From Cordia subcordata (Eukaryota; Streptophyta; Magnoliopsida; Boraginales; Cordiaceae): a stretch of 64,000 nucleotides of DNA. The position numbers and the translations under genes were made by a program. Shown piece after piece: positions 23,721 through 34,762 of this stretch. The stretch covers positions 10,396,501 to 10,460,500 of the forward strand of contig JAPTOF010000015.1 of NCBI GenBank assembly GCA_028554755.1. The letters are read 5' to 3'. Numbering within the stretch: the stretch's first letter is position 1; every line of letters begins with the position of its first letter. Under the pieces are notes generated by a model. That model searched no databases, had not been told where the DNA came from, and was given only the letters and a program-made list of their open reading frames with translations.

Positions 23721-24487
23721 GTGCCCCTCATAATCTGTTCAAATGATGTCATGGAGTCTTAACCACTTATGATCTCAATCACATGACCTATGCCTTCAAA
23801 ATGATTGACTTTCCATGGACCATATCCCATGTGATTCGCCTGGTGCAAATTTTTCCCTCACATTCAATGCATGTCACAGCCTATCGACCACGATCAACCA
23901 GTTCTACTAATCACGTGTCCTACTAAGTTGATCTCTACATGTCTCTTTCGGCATTGAGCCTTGTGAGTGAATTTGACGTCCTTATGTTTTCCAAGTATTT
24001 TCAAGATTACAGGGCACAATATTTTATTCTTGGACTACTTGGAGTAGATCATAGCAAATTAATGGTCATCTTAGCCTTTAAAAGGACCTTTTCAAAATAC
24101 CCAAATTCTTATCCCCATGCACTCTCGTTCACGCATACCTACTTAAGTCCAACTCCTTTCTCAGCTTAAGATGACGGGCTAGCATTGTAGCTTACACATC
24201 TGTCCTCCTCACATGATGATTTAGGTAGGAGTTTCTAGGCGCCTCTTCATTTTACTCATGCCTAGAATTTAGAGTTTATTCATCCTCATAGGAGCTCATT
24301 AGAAAGCTTCCAGTATTCCCTCGCCTATAATAACTTTTTGTTAATGTATGGCTCTTCACTAAGCACAAAACTTTGAGTAGGTATCTCTTCCAGATCCCAA
24401 CGTCTGAACTTGAAAATCTTTTCCAAGAGACTGCCGCCTATCTCATCGCTCACTAGGTTCTCTATCCAAGACATATTTGCCCTCTTT

Positions 24488-25021
24488 TACCATTGATATG
24501 TCAACATTTCTCCCGTCTTAGTGCCTGAGTTGTCCAGCTCCGATCATTCTCCAACAGTGATCCTAAAGACCATAAAAACAACTGCATCAATGCCACTCAG
24601 CACCCTGTGTTTTTCCCCAAGTTTCGCTTGTTTCATTGATGCTTTTGATCTTATCATTAGTAGCTTGGAGTCTTTTTTGGACACCTCTCCTCTTCAATCT
24701 ACCACTAGCTCTGTATGAGTCAAGTTGGGTGAACTGTTCACCTGTTGCTTCCAAGCCCACATGACTCTTGGCCGCATTTACCGAGACAAAAAAGAATTTG
24801 CCTCAAAGGCCGCTGAACTCGATTAACTCCTAAAATATCAAGAAGTCAATGATAACCAACAAATAGCCTCTTTGACCAAATGTTTCAATCTTCTTCAAGC
24901 TATCTGTACTTCATACCCCTTGTCTCTTGGTTGGGATCAGAAGGCCTTCAATATTGATGATTTGCTTCTCTCTATTGACGAGAACCCTTGCTCAAGATCT
25001 TCCCGATCAATCTCTCAACTC
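24488..25021 (+). pseudogene. Antisense ORF relic between integrase and 3' LTR
   Basis: One plus-strand frame is open across most of 24488-25021, with only two internal stops (TGA 24716, TAA about 24821). It encodes a Ser/Leu-rich start and then a charged part, MTLGRIYRDKKEFASKAAEL (about 24761-24820) and FNLLQAICTSYPLSLGWDQK. The element itself reads on the minus strand, so this frame is antisense to it. Some Tat elements, such as Grande of maize, carry an antisense ORF in this place. I do not recognise the product. Weaker frames continue upstream to about 24150. Confidence 0.45.
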
Positions 25022-25454
25022 TAATCTCTAATTCCATTGTTGCCATAAGGAATATATTTTTCTTCTTTTAGTTTCCGCCTTTTCTCTGGCCACTCCTTGT
25101 AATTAGGCCTGATGGTTGATACCCAATAGTTCAGCATATTCTTTATATTTGTGGATTATAGCTTGCACCAAACTATCATTTGAATGACAAGAATAATCTA
25201 TTTTTGTTCATTGTCTCTGTGCTGTGTATGAATGTCACTGCTTCTTATCATTCTTTTGTAATGGGGAGTATCTGAAACATTTCTGATTTATGAGGAAAAG
25301 AGAGAAGAAAACTTGTATCATTTTTCTATGTGATGCATTGTGTTTGAGAGGTTGAGATTTGTGAGGATAAAGGAGAAAGAAAATAAAGAGAATAAAGTAA
25401 AGAATTCATAGAGGAAAGAATTTAATTAAGAGAAAGTAAAGAAATTCCTTAAGC

Positions 25455-26580
25455 CTACCTCTTTACTACCTCCCAAGAGTCGGGGTAGTAAGGCTTCAAG
25501 TATTTACCATTAATGGACCGTGAATGATGTAACACTCCCTCTAGGGTTCTTAATTTGTATGTGCCCCCAAGTAATAGTTCATCCACCATTAACGGTCCTT
25601 CCCAGGTTGGAGACCATTTGCCCAATTCATTAGCTTTATGCCCAATAGAAACAATGAGCTTCCAAACTAAGTCTTCCAGCATAAAAGATTTAACCTTGAC
25701 CTTTTTATTGTAAGCCCTATCAACTTTTCTCTTTTGGGCTTTAATGTTGTCTAAGGCAACAAGCCTTCACTCGTTTAAATCCTCCAAGTTAGAAAGCATT
25801 ACATCTCTATACCCAGTTGGATCTATCTAACTCTGGTGAGTTACTGTCAATGACCTAGTCTCCATCTCTACTAGAACTACCGCATATGCCTATAACTAAT
25901 TAAATAGGGGGAAGTCCCGTGCTCACTTTTTTGGTGGCATGATATGTCCACAAAGTTTTCAACAATTTTCGTGCCAAGACCGAGGATTCTCCTCTACAAT
26001 CTTCCGAATGTTTGAGATGATAGCTTTATTGGAAGCTTCACCTGATCGTTGCCTTGGGTGAAATAAGGTGTTGAGTTGGTGATAGTGAAACCAATGTTGG
26101 TAGCAAAATCAGTAACGCTTTCACCTGGGAAAACTGTTCCTTGATTTGCTGTTACCGTCTCAGGTATACCAAACCTGTGAATAGTTTGCTTCTCAAGGAA
26201 TTTTATGACATCATCATAGCCGACCCTCCTTAGCGGTATTACTTCAACCTATTTAGTATAGTCTGTGGCCACGAATGATAAATGCATGACCCTTAGAAAA
26301 AGCTAGATGAATCTTCCCAATAAGGTTAGTTGCCCATCCCCGAAATGGCCAGGGTTTAACCATTGGGTGAAGTTCCACATCAAGTACCCTCTGGACTAGG
26401 TTGTGTTTCTAACACTATTGGCATCCTTTGGCATATCTGATAGAATCATCCACCATTGTAGGCTAATAATACCCATGTCGCCTCAAATCCTAACACATCT
26501 GTAGACCTGACTGATGTGCCCCACACATCCTTTCATGGACTTCGGCCATTGCTAGCAAAGCCTCATTTTTACCCAAACAT
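25455..26580 (-). pseudogene. Integrase of the Tat element
   Basis: On the minus strand the zinc-binding H2C2 part reads HERMCGAHQSG...RRHGYYWPTM and ends in KGCQ*C*KH, with two Gln codons lost to stops (about 26550-26410). It is followed by PMVKPWPFRGWATNLIGKIH. The catalytic core is broken by stops. The C-terminal domain is open at 25455-25682 (KLIVSIGHKANELGKWSPTW, then INGKYLKPYYP). The protein would insert the cDNA copy. It is not functional here. Confidence 0.85.
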
Positions 26581-26799
26581 CTCAAAAGCACACCATCTGG
26601 ACTCTGCCTGTATAACTCTTCGACCAGCAAGACGTAATTCATCGTCCTCAAATGTGTCTTTTGGTCTTCCTATCTACTTGGATCTTGTAAATAAAGGATA
26701 ATGGGCAAACCTCTAATCATCATTATTGATAAATACTAGAAAAACTTTCGCAACTGGTTCATGCATCACTTATGGGAATTCCTTCTTATGAATTATCAC

Positions 26800-28610
26800 A
26801 AGTCATTTATTGGTGCCTTTAACAATCCTACTCCAGATACCAGTTGCACTAGCTTGTTACCTTTGAAAATTGGCTAAGAAAAAGCACTGCTTTGGCATAA
26901 TATTTTACTAATGTCAAGCTAGTGCACTTGTAATTGCCCATCAGCTGCTTCATAATAAGTTGAGAGTCGCCAATAACTTTGATTGTTGTTACTCTTATCC
27001 CAACTAGAATCTCCAACCCAATAATCAATGCCTCGTACTCTATCTGATTATTTGAGCAAACGATACCAACTAGAAATCTAGTTGAGTTTGAACTCCCATA
27101 TGAGATTTTAAGACAATGCCAACCTCTAAGGTGGCTTCTGTCCTTGATCCATCAAAGAAAAAGTCTAAGGTTAAAGCCCGATCATCCCAATTTCGACCTT
27201 CCCATCAAGTGGGTCTACTAAATCGAGGCAAGGATGATTGACTAGAAAATCAATAAGGCCTTGGCCTTTTACTAATTTTTAAGGGACGTATTGAAACGTG
27301 AACCCAAGTAAAGCAAGAGTCCACTTGCTAATTTGGCCTTTAAGGACCAGTAACGTTAGCATATATTTGATAACATCAATCTTAGAGATGACCATAAAAA
27401 TAGTAGGCAAAATATAATGATGCAATTTATTACAAGTATAGAATAAAGACAAACAAATTATTTCAATCGGCAAATATATTCGCTCGACCTTAGTCAATGC
27501 TTTATTAAGATAATAAACGGCCTGTTCTTGGCCAGCCTTATTATCTTGCACTAACAAACTCCTTATGGATTCTTATGCAGCCAATAGATATAGCTTTAAT
27601 GACCTATCCTTACTGGGTGATACCACAACTAGTGGCTTGTTGAGATATTTCTTAATTTCTTCAAAAGCTCGCTGGTACTCTTCCTGCTCGCTGGTGCTCT
27701 TCCTGCTCGCTGGTGCTCCTCCTACAAAACGAACTTAGCCTCGCTCTTTAGTTAGAGTAGAGATGAAAACAACCTTAGCCTTCCTACAGTGTTTGAGATG
27801 AATCTGCTTAAGAAATTAATTTGACCCACCAGGCACTAGAGCTCCTTTTTGTTTTGAGGTGGTAGTGTATTGATGATAGCTTTTGCCCTACTAGCATCCA
27901 CTTGAATCCCGTACTGATGAACCAAGAAACTTAAAAAATTCCCTGTGAAGACTTCGAAAGCACACTTAAGCGGATTCATCTTAAGATTGTACTTTCTTAT
28001 TCGCGAGAATACTCTCTGCAAATCTACTAAGTGACCTTTTCTTGAACTAGATTTGACCGCAACATCATCGATGTAAACTTCCATGAACTAGCCAATCATA
28101 TCATGAAAGATCAGATTCATAGCCTTCTCGACGTAGCACCTACATTTTTCAACCAAAATGGCATCACTACCTACTCATAAGTACCTAATACCCCTGAGCA
28201 TCTGAATGTCGCGTTTGACATGTCCTCCTATACCAAGAAGATCTGGTTGTATCCCGAGTGATCGTCCATGAATGAAAAAAGCCTATGACTAAACGCAAAA
28301 TCGAACAGCAAATCCATAACTGGTATCGGGTATTCGTCCTTAGGTGTGGCTGTATTAAGGTTTCTGAAGTTAATATATATCCTGACTTTTCCATTCTTCT
28401 TGATCACTGGGATGATGTTGGATAACTATTCCGGGTACTTGGCTGTTCTGATGAAACCTCCACTTAAAAGCCTCTCTATCTTATCTTTTATTGCCAGTAC
28501 CACTCTTGTCTCCATGCCTCAAAGGGATTGTTTATACGGCTTGAATCCTTTTTTGATCAACAACCTGTGCTCTACCAAGCTTCAATCTAACCTAGGAATC
28601 TCACAGTAAT
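26800..28610 (-). pseudogene. Reverse transcriptase and two RNase H domains of the Tat element
   Basis: RT motifs on the minus strand include KNGKVRIYINFRNLNTATPK (about 28400-28340), the catalytic YIDD in MEVYIDDVAVKSS (28084 downward), and LSFLVHQYGI. The first RNase H/connection follows with ALTKVERIYLPIEIICLSLF (27279-27557). The second RNase H reads NNQIEYEALIIGLEILVGIR and KVIGDSQLIMKQLMGNY (about 27040-26920), typical of the archaeal-type domain of Tat elements. A short 18-20 bp tandem repeat (27667-27722) lies in the joint region. Stops are numerous. Confidence 0.87.
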
Positions 28611-29184
28611 CCCAAGCAAAGTAATTTGGGAATTATTTTAGGACCTGTATTATGTCAACTTTTAACTCTGGTGATAGTAAGCTACTGACATAGGTAGTCC
28701 AACTACTATCCTTGCTAGGAAAACTTCTTCTAAGGGATCCTGCACTTCTACTCTTGCATCATCAAGCTTTTTTAAAGCAACTTGTAAATCTTGCATCTTT
28801 AACTTGGCTAAACTAAGTCATCCTTAAAGATGCAGCGGCAAAGTGGAAGACATCGTGATTACTGGAGGCCTTTATATTGGTCACTTACTTCATTGTCTAC
28901 ATGTAAGCCTATAGAGCCAAAGAGGAATCACTCATGGCCACCTAATGTTGTTTCCGTGGTTTGGTAGTTTTCACCTTCGCAATGCTCAGAAGGTTTGAGG
29001 TTGCAATGATTTGCCTCTAGTGTAAAAGAGATTGAGCTAACACCGTCCTCATAGTAGTAGGCTTCGGCTAGATTGGAACTCATTGAGAAGTTGGTTTGTC
29101 AGCCTAAACTAACTCTAGCTTCTTGTTGTTACATAGAATAAGACATTGGTGAAGAGACGACAGTGAGCACATACTGATATAGAT

Positions 29185-29511
29185 CTAATCTCGCTCAAAC
29201 ATAGTGTTACAAGTTACTGTTGATTCCACTAAGAAAAAGCATGGCCACGATGTTTTGCTTCCCATAGTGACCTTTATTGGCAACACACCCTTTAGATTAA
29301 CAACCTCCTTATTAACGCTGACTATAGGGATATCGGTCTGCAACAAGTCTGCTTCAGACTTCTTCAACCTTTTTATTATGGCTGCTGGCATGATATTAAT
29401 CGCTACTTCATTGTCTACTATGACTCTAGTCACCACTTGTTCTTCGAAGTGAGCCACAATGTAAAGTGGTCTCACATGCAGAGAAAGATGAACAAGAGGT
29501 GGCATGGTCAA
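29185..29511 (-). pseudogene. Aspartic protease of the Tat element
   Basis: A 108-residue open frame with HVRPLYIVAHFEEQVVTRVI, then VDNEVAINIMPAAIIKRL. Retropepsins of this group usually have VDNGA or VDSGA at the active site. Here the Gly is Glu, so the site is altered although the Asp remains. It is followed by the flap-like GVLPIKVTMGSK. It lies between Gag and RT as expected and would process the polyprotein. Confidence 0.75.
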
Positions 29512-30483
29512 GATTTACAAAGCATTTGGGATTTCCCTGTTTTCCCCCTAATGAAGTTTCTCAAGTCAACAAGGATCTTAGGCTGGGCTATTAGTGTGCC
29601 TACCTCGAACACGTCTCCCTTCAGGCATAACCGCTGATTGTTGGGTACCTGAAAGATTACTGGTAAAGTAAAAGCCATATTTACCAGAAGTTCAATTGCC
29701 CCTACCTAAATCTTATCAGTTTTGGGTTCCTTGTTGTTGGAGTCTACATCAGTTTTTCCCATTCTGCCTTGCTTTGCCACACACGATTCATCCTCTCGAG
29801 CTTCCTCTATATCTCTAGCACTTTACTCCTTATTTGGAAAGAGAGACTATGGGTCCACAAGTCGCTCTGCGAGTTATTCCTGCTTATCTTTTTGGGGTGT
29901 ATCTTGCAGGTGCTTACTTCCTCAAAAGCCTCCGCTTCTGGGTTCTGGTCATCCCAAAAGGACTGAGTTTTGATAAAGGTGTTTACTTAGGATATAGGGC
30001 TATTACGCTCTATTCTCCCACAGGCCTAGCTGGAGGCTTATACATTTTGATGCATTTTTGTCCCTACTGTGAACTTGCATTGTCACCAGAATAACAAAAA
30101 CTTGATGGATGAACCGTAACTGTTACCTTTAGTATCTTTAGCCTCAGTCTTTCGATGAACCTATCAGGAATCGACTACTTAGGTGGTGACCCTAAGATAG
30201 ATCACTATGTTCGATTAACATTTAACACCTCCCATCTTTCCTTGCAATGTCCTTTGGGAAACAACAACCTTTGGTGGATCGAATGCTACTCCCGCTTGAC
30301 TTTGTGACCAGGACGTAACCTAGTATGTTCTTGGTCTTTATCCCAGCAATAGTCCCATTATTCAGACTGAAAAGTGTCATCGTCCAGCTGTCGGCCATCT
30401 ACGAACTCAGGGTCTTACGCCATGTCACCGAGTCTAGCTTTGACTATCATTTGTCCACCTTTCTACTGCTTCATTGATTTCGA

Positions 30484-32988
30484 TCAAGAGTTACACCTAG
30501 TTAAATATTGTTTGGTCTGTGATAACTCGCAGCGGCACTGGATACATATAAAATTAAGAATATCTAGTACCTGCTGAGGGTCAACTTGATACCTTCTTTC
30601 AACGAGCATCAAATAAGTCTCTGGATTAGTTGATGCTTCTTCTGAAGCTTTTGTAACTTGGGATGCCTCTAACTGATCCTCCCTGGGCTTGACGTGCCTT
30701 GGGTTAGTCTTCTTATCTAGTTTTTTCATGACGAGTTCCTTTCTTTTTGACACTCTTTTTGAACCCCAGGAATTCTCCTCCCGCTTGAAGCTTCGAGATA
30801 AGGTGCTCCGGAAATCGACCATCACTATGTTGACTCTAGCCTCATGAGGGTACAGATTCTTATCAACTGCCATAGTCTCTGGGAACTTGATCTTCCCGTC
30901 CTCGATGGCCTTCTGAATTGCATTCTGTAGAACTACGTAGTTATTTATAGTATGAGACCAGGAATGGTGCCATTTATAATAACGTCTATAGCATAGTTTT
31001 CTTAGTGAAAGAATCCTATGCCTTGGCGAGAGTCTGATCTACTTATCCTTTAACATCTTGTTAAAGATTGCCCATGCCTTGGTTATGTCAAAGGAATACT
31101 ACTTACTAGCCTTCATTTATTCTCTCCGTGGCGGCTGATCACTGTTTGCCCCACTATGAGATTGAACTCCCGACTTCGTTAGGGCTTGGCACACATATCT
31201 ACTTCCTCTGGCAATCTCGACAAGTGAAACTTTACCTTCACCTAGTGCCTGATGGTTAAAGACCTGCACTTGCCTGCCAATTGGTTCCATCATATGTATG
31301 GTGGTAGTGCTTGGCCTGAACTTCTCTCTTTCGCGAAGCAATTGTTCGTATTTCATGGCTTGGGTCACCAGTTGAAATAATTTAATGAACAATTGACCCT
31401 CGAATTTCTTTTTGAGTTCAAAATTCAAACCTCCCGATACGAGCTTCACATGTTTCGGTTCTTCGAGCCTCTTGTGACATTTGTTGCATCTCTATTTGAA
31501 TCATGCTATGAACTGCTCCGTTGATTCGCCAAGTACTTGTGTCATCTTGGCCAGATCTATCGCAGTCACATCCGGATCTATTCTATAAAATTATTCCTAG
31601 AACATTCTCTCTGTATCTACCCAATTTTGCACTGAATTTGGCTATTACTTGGCATACCACTGAAAGGCTGACCCTGTCAAAGAACTCCCAAACAGGCATC
31701 ATTTGAGATAATCACTGCCCACGACTTCTCCACATTGAGTTATAAATCTCACGATATACTCTCAAGTTAACAAATTATCCTCTCCACAGAACAACGTGAA
31801 TTTAGGAGCTTTAAAACCTCTTGGGGACTCCATGACACGATCAATCCACTCCAGGTAAGGCCTGTCATAGGTTGGCCATGGGTTGACCCATGTCTCGGGC
31901 CCAATATGTTCTTGCAACATTTGGCCACCTTGTCACGTACCATTCCTGGGTTAACATAGAGAAGTTTCTTACTATGGCCCCTAGCTACCCACTTGAGGCT
32001 ATGGCTCATTCAATGGTGCTTGCTACCTTTCAAGCCTCTAGGTCCCAGGTGGTACATATTACAGTGGTACTACTTAGTTCACTCTATATAGGTTTGCTCC
32101 TATGGTCCCGTATAGATCTTGGACTCTTGGGTGCACCCAAGCTGGCTGTACCTCTGCTTGCAGTGGGGAAGGCATGGGCCCTGGCCAAACTCGAGGTTGT
32201 TGCATATTTGAGGGTACAATTGATGGCTCAAGCCTAGTAATAGCTCGTGATATCAAACGAACTTGCCCAAACTCCATAAGCCTTGTTATTTGTAGTGGAT
32301 TATCCCCATGGCATCACTGAACCAGCTTTGAATGATTAGTTGTTGCCTAAAGGTTTAGTTGCTAACTTCCACCAATATTATTAAGAGATCATATTGAACC
32401 AAATATCCTCTACTAAATGTCCTACTTTAGCAGGGTCATTAATGCATGCATCACATCCATGATTCGCTAGCTGATGGCATGGCCAATGTCATGAAAGTGA
32501 GTCTTATTGTTAAGTTGTATAACCTTGCTAATGTTAACCACCTGCAAGGGTATTTGCTTAGTCTGGGCAATGCCTTCATTAGCACCGTCATTGTTCTGTG
32601 GGGAACGACGATTGTTTTAGGCCAATTGCTCTAACAAAGATGCCTGATTTTCCACCATGGTCTGAACTACCCTATTAGTCTGCTTCGATACGTCAATCAA
32701 AAGGGCTAAAGCATTTATGATAATCTCATTAGACTTTGCCAACACCCTTACAGATGTTTTGTCTCTGACTTCGGCTACAGCACTGGCAACAGTATCTTGC
32801 ATAAAGGTGAGAAAACCTTCTTGCAATAGTACTAAGCCCTGGTCAGGCCACTCAGACCTTGATCCCTCTTTGTTATGCATTTGTGCTCCTTGACTCTTAT
32901 TTGATGGGAATGGGGTAACAGTAACGTGTTCCGTGTCTGATGGATCAGCCATGTTTACATCTTCATTAGACATGAAAGAGATGGCCAC
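30484..32988 (-). pseudogene. Gag of the Tat element, fragmented
   Basis: The N-terminal frame (32617-32988, 123 aa) begins MAISFMSNEDVNMADPSD and is Gln/Ser-rich. The capsid-type core lies at about 31890-31117 on the minus strand: WIDRVMESPRGF, then FQWYAK, NSVQNWVDTERMF, CNKCHKRLEEPKHVKLVSGG and GLNFELKKKFEGQLFIKLFQ. The C-terminal part (30484-30873) has MAVDKNLYPHEARVNIVMVD. Frames change at least four times, with single-base stops between. No CCHC knuckle was found. Expected role: capsid of the retrotransposon particle in the cytoplasm. Confidence 0.82.
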
Positions 32989-33059
32989 TAAATTGATCCC
33001 TCCTTTAGTGCCTGTAGGTAATCCTTTGCTTTAAGTGTTTCGACCCATATCGAAATTGG

Positions 33060-33079
33060 GTCCCACCGGGCGTGCCAAA
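33060..33079 (-). other. Primer-site-like sequence of the Tat element
   Basis: The minus strand reads TGGCACGCCCGGTGGGACC two or three bases inside the right LTR (LTR starts TGTATG at 33083 on the plus strand). The position is right for a primer binding site. I cannot name the tRNA with certainty. Confidence 0.6.
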
Positions 33080-33082
33080 AAT

Positions 33083-34164
33083 TGTATGCTTGGATAAACC
33101 TTCACCAGGCCACATACTCAGGGCCAAGGCCTCGGCCAGATGCGTCTGGAACATGAAGAGCGAACCTTACAGCGATGCCTTTCTGCCCTGGGAGTCTCTG
33201 CAAACAATTTTATGATTGTGGGTTCTTTATCCCCTACCTCAAACTCCGTCTAAGGACTTTGTAAAGAACAAGATATGGATTGCTCAATTGTAATAAAAAC
33301 CAAATCGAGAATCAAAATAACAACGACTAAATCACCATGAATCCAACACACAGGTTTTCACTATAATGGAAGAAGCAAAATAGAATAAGACGGACCCTCA
33401 AACAATTGAATTGAATACAAAGAAAGGTTTACTAGATTATACAACAAAATTAATTACAATGAATCAGCCTTGCCATAAACTTACTTACAACTCGTATAAA
33501 TGATAAAAGCCAAGCCACAAAGCTAATTGTAGTTAAAGTCAGAAAGCCCATAAACTTAATTACTACAAAGCCATAAACTGAATTACAGCGAAAATGAAAA
33601 ATCTAGGCCGTGAAGTGAATTACAGCGGTGTTTGAGATAAAGCTAAGCTAATATTATGCTAACTAAGACTAAGCTAAGAGCTAAACTAAGGATAAGAGTA
33701 AGTTATAAAGCTATAAAGCTAAAAAGCTAAGGGATAGATATATGATCAAAGCATGGTGGTTTTAAAGCCCTTTTCTTGTTGGTCTTATTAAGCTTTTATA
33801 GCTACTACATCTAAAATCTTCATGATTGGTTGATGATTCTAGCATCTTCTGGTTTGTTGAAGTTGACCGAGTTATTTGCTCCACTTTTGTTGCTTCTATT
33901 TTAGTGCTACACATTGTATCAGACTTGGTCTTCTTTATTCAAATCAAGCATATGCTTGTCATGTGCCAGTTTATTTTCACTTGGCTGAAGTTCGGCCTCA
34001 AAACTAATGTGGGTGGTGGTGTCAGCCTTGGAATCTTTTCATCCTATATCTTTCATCCACCCAATCAATTACTCGTGAATTTCAAGTGTAGAATACCTCC
34101 TTTCACTCTAGATCCATGCTCTTTGTCTATCAGGCGGACTGATTACAGATTTTAGATATAAATA
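33083..34164 (-). repeat. 5' LTR of the Tat-type gypsy element
   Basis: 1082 bp, starting TGTATG beside the primer site. It ends ATAAATA where the left LTR has GTAAACA, so the terminal CA has mutated to TA. It is clearly homologous to the left LTR but with many substitutions and small gaps, pointing to an old insertion. Confidence 0.85.
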
Positions 34165-34762
34165 ATTACCTATGCAATATGCATAAATTTGCACATGGTC
34201 ACCTAAAAGGAAAAAAAATACACCATGAATGGTTTATGAAAATCTATCCTTATGCATTCATCTTGTGCTAGTACACTTATAAGTAAAGCATCTTTCCAAT
34301 TTAATGATCTAGGTACAAATTGATTTTATCACTTGCCAAATAAAATCTTTAGGCTTCTATATTAGTTAAAATGCATTAGACATTCTTGATGATTAGATAA
34401 AATAATATGTACTTGGGTAATAATTGAAGAACTACAAGATATCATTACATTCACAAATTAAATTCTAGAAAGAAAAAAAAAGGAGCCAAGTGATGAATTT
34501 GGATACATGAAGGGAAATGGATTTGGACTATGTTGTTCTAATACGCAGTAACATGTTAACACATAAGGTCAAAACTAGAGACAAGAACCAGTTCAAGATA
34601 AATCTTGTTTAATATATTATTCTCCATAAAATATTCCTTCTCAATTATTCAAACATAGAACCCCATGAAGCTATACTCCTCTTTCACTCAAAATTTAAGG
34701 AGAAAGAATAGAATTGCCTCAGTAGGGCTCTTAGTAATACATGAGAAGATCCTTCTGGAAAA
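34165..34762. other. Non-coding gap 3' of the P450 pseudogene
   Basis: AT-rich, no domain seen. It would be the 3' flank of the minus-strand CYP78A relic. No clear polyadenylation signal can be assigned. Confidence 0.5.

Larger units (their letters stand above)
22805..34164 (-). mobile_element. Ty3/gypsy LTR retrotransposon, Tat type, nearly full length, decayed
   Basis: LTRs at about 22805-23720 and 33083-34164 enclose a minus-strand gag-pol. The order is Gag (32988-30484), protease (29511-29185), RT (about 28600-27836), RNase H (about 27800-27250), a second RNase H of the archaeal type (about 27230-26800) and integrase (about 26580-25455). A second RNase H between the first and integrase is the hallmark of the Tat/Ogre lineage. 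The primer-site region TGGCACGCCCGGTGGGACC (minus) lies beside the right LTR. A plus-strand open-frame relic occupies the 3' part (24488-25021). Stops are spread through all domains. Confidence 0.88.

Noticed and set aside
31890..32320. Plus-strand ORFs of 115 and 72 codons
   Set aside because: Antisense shadows of the Tat-element Gag.
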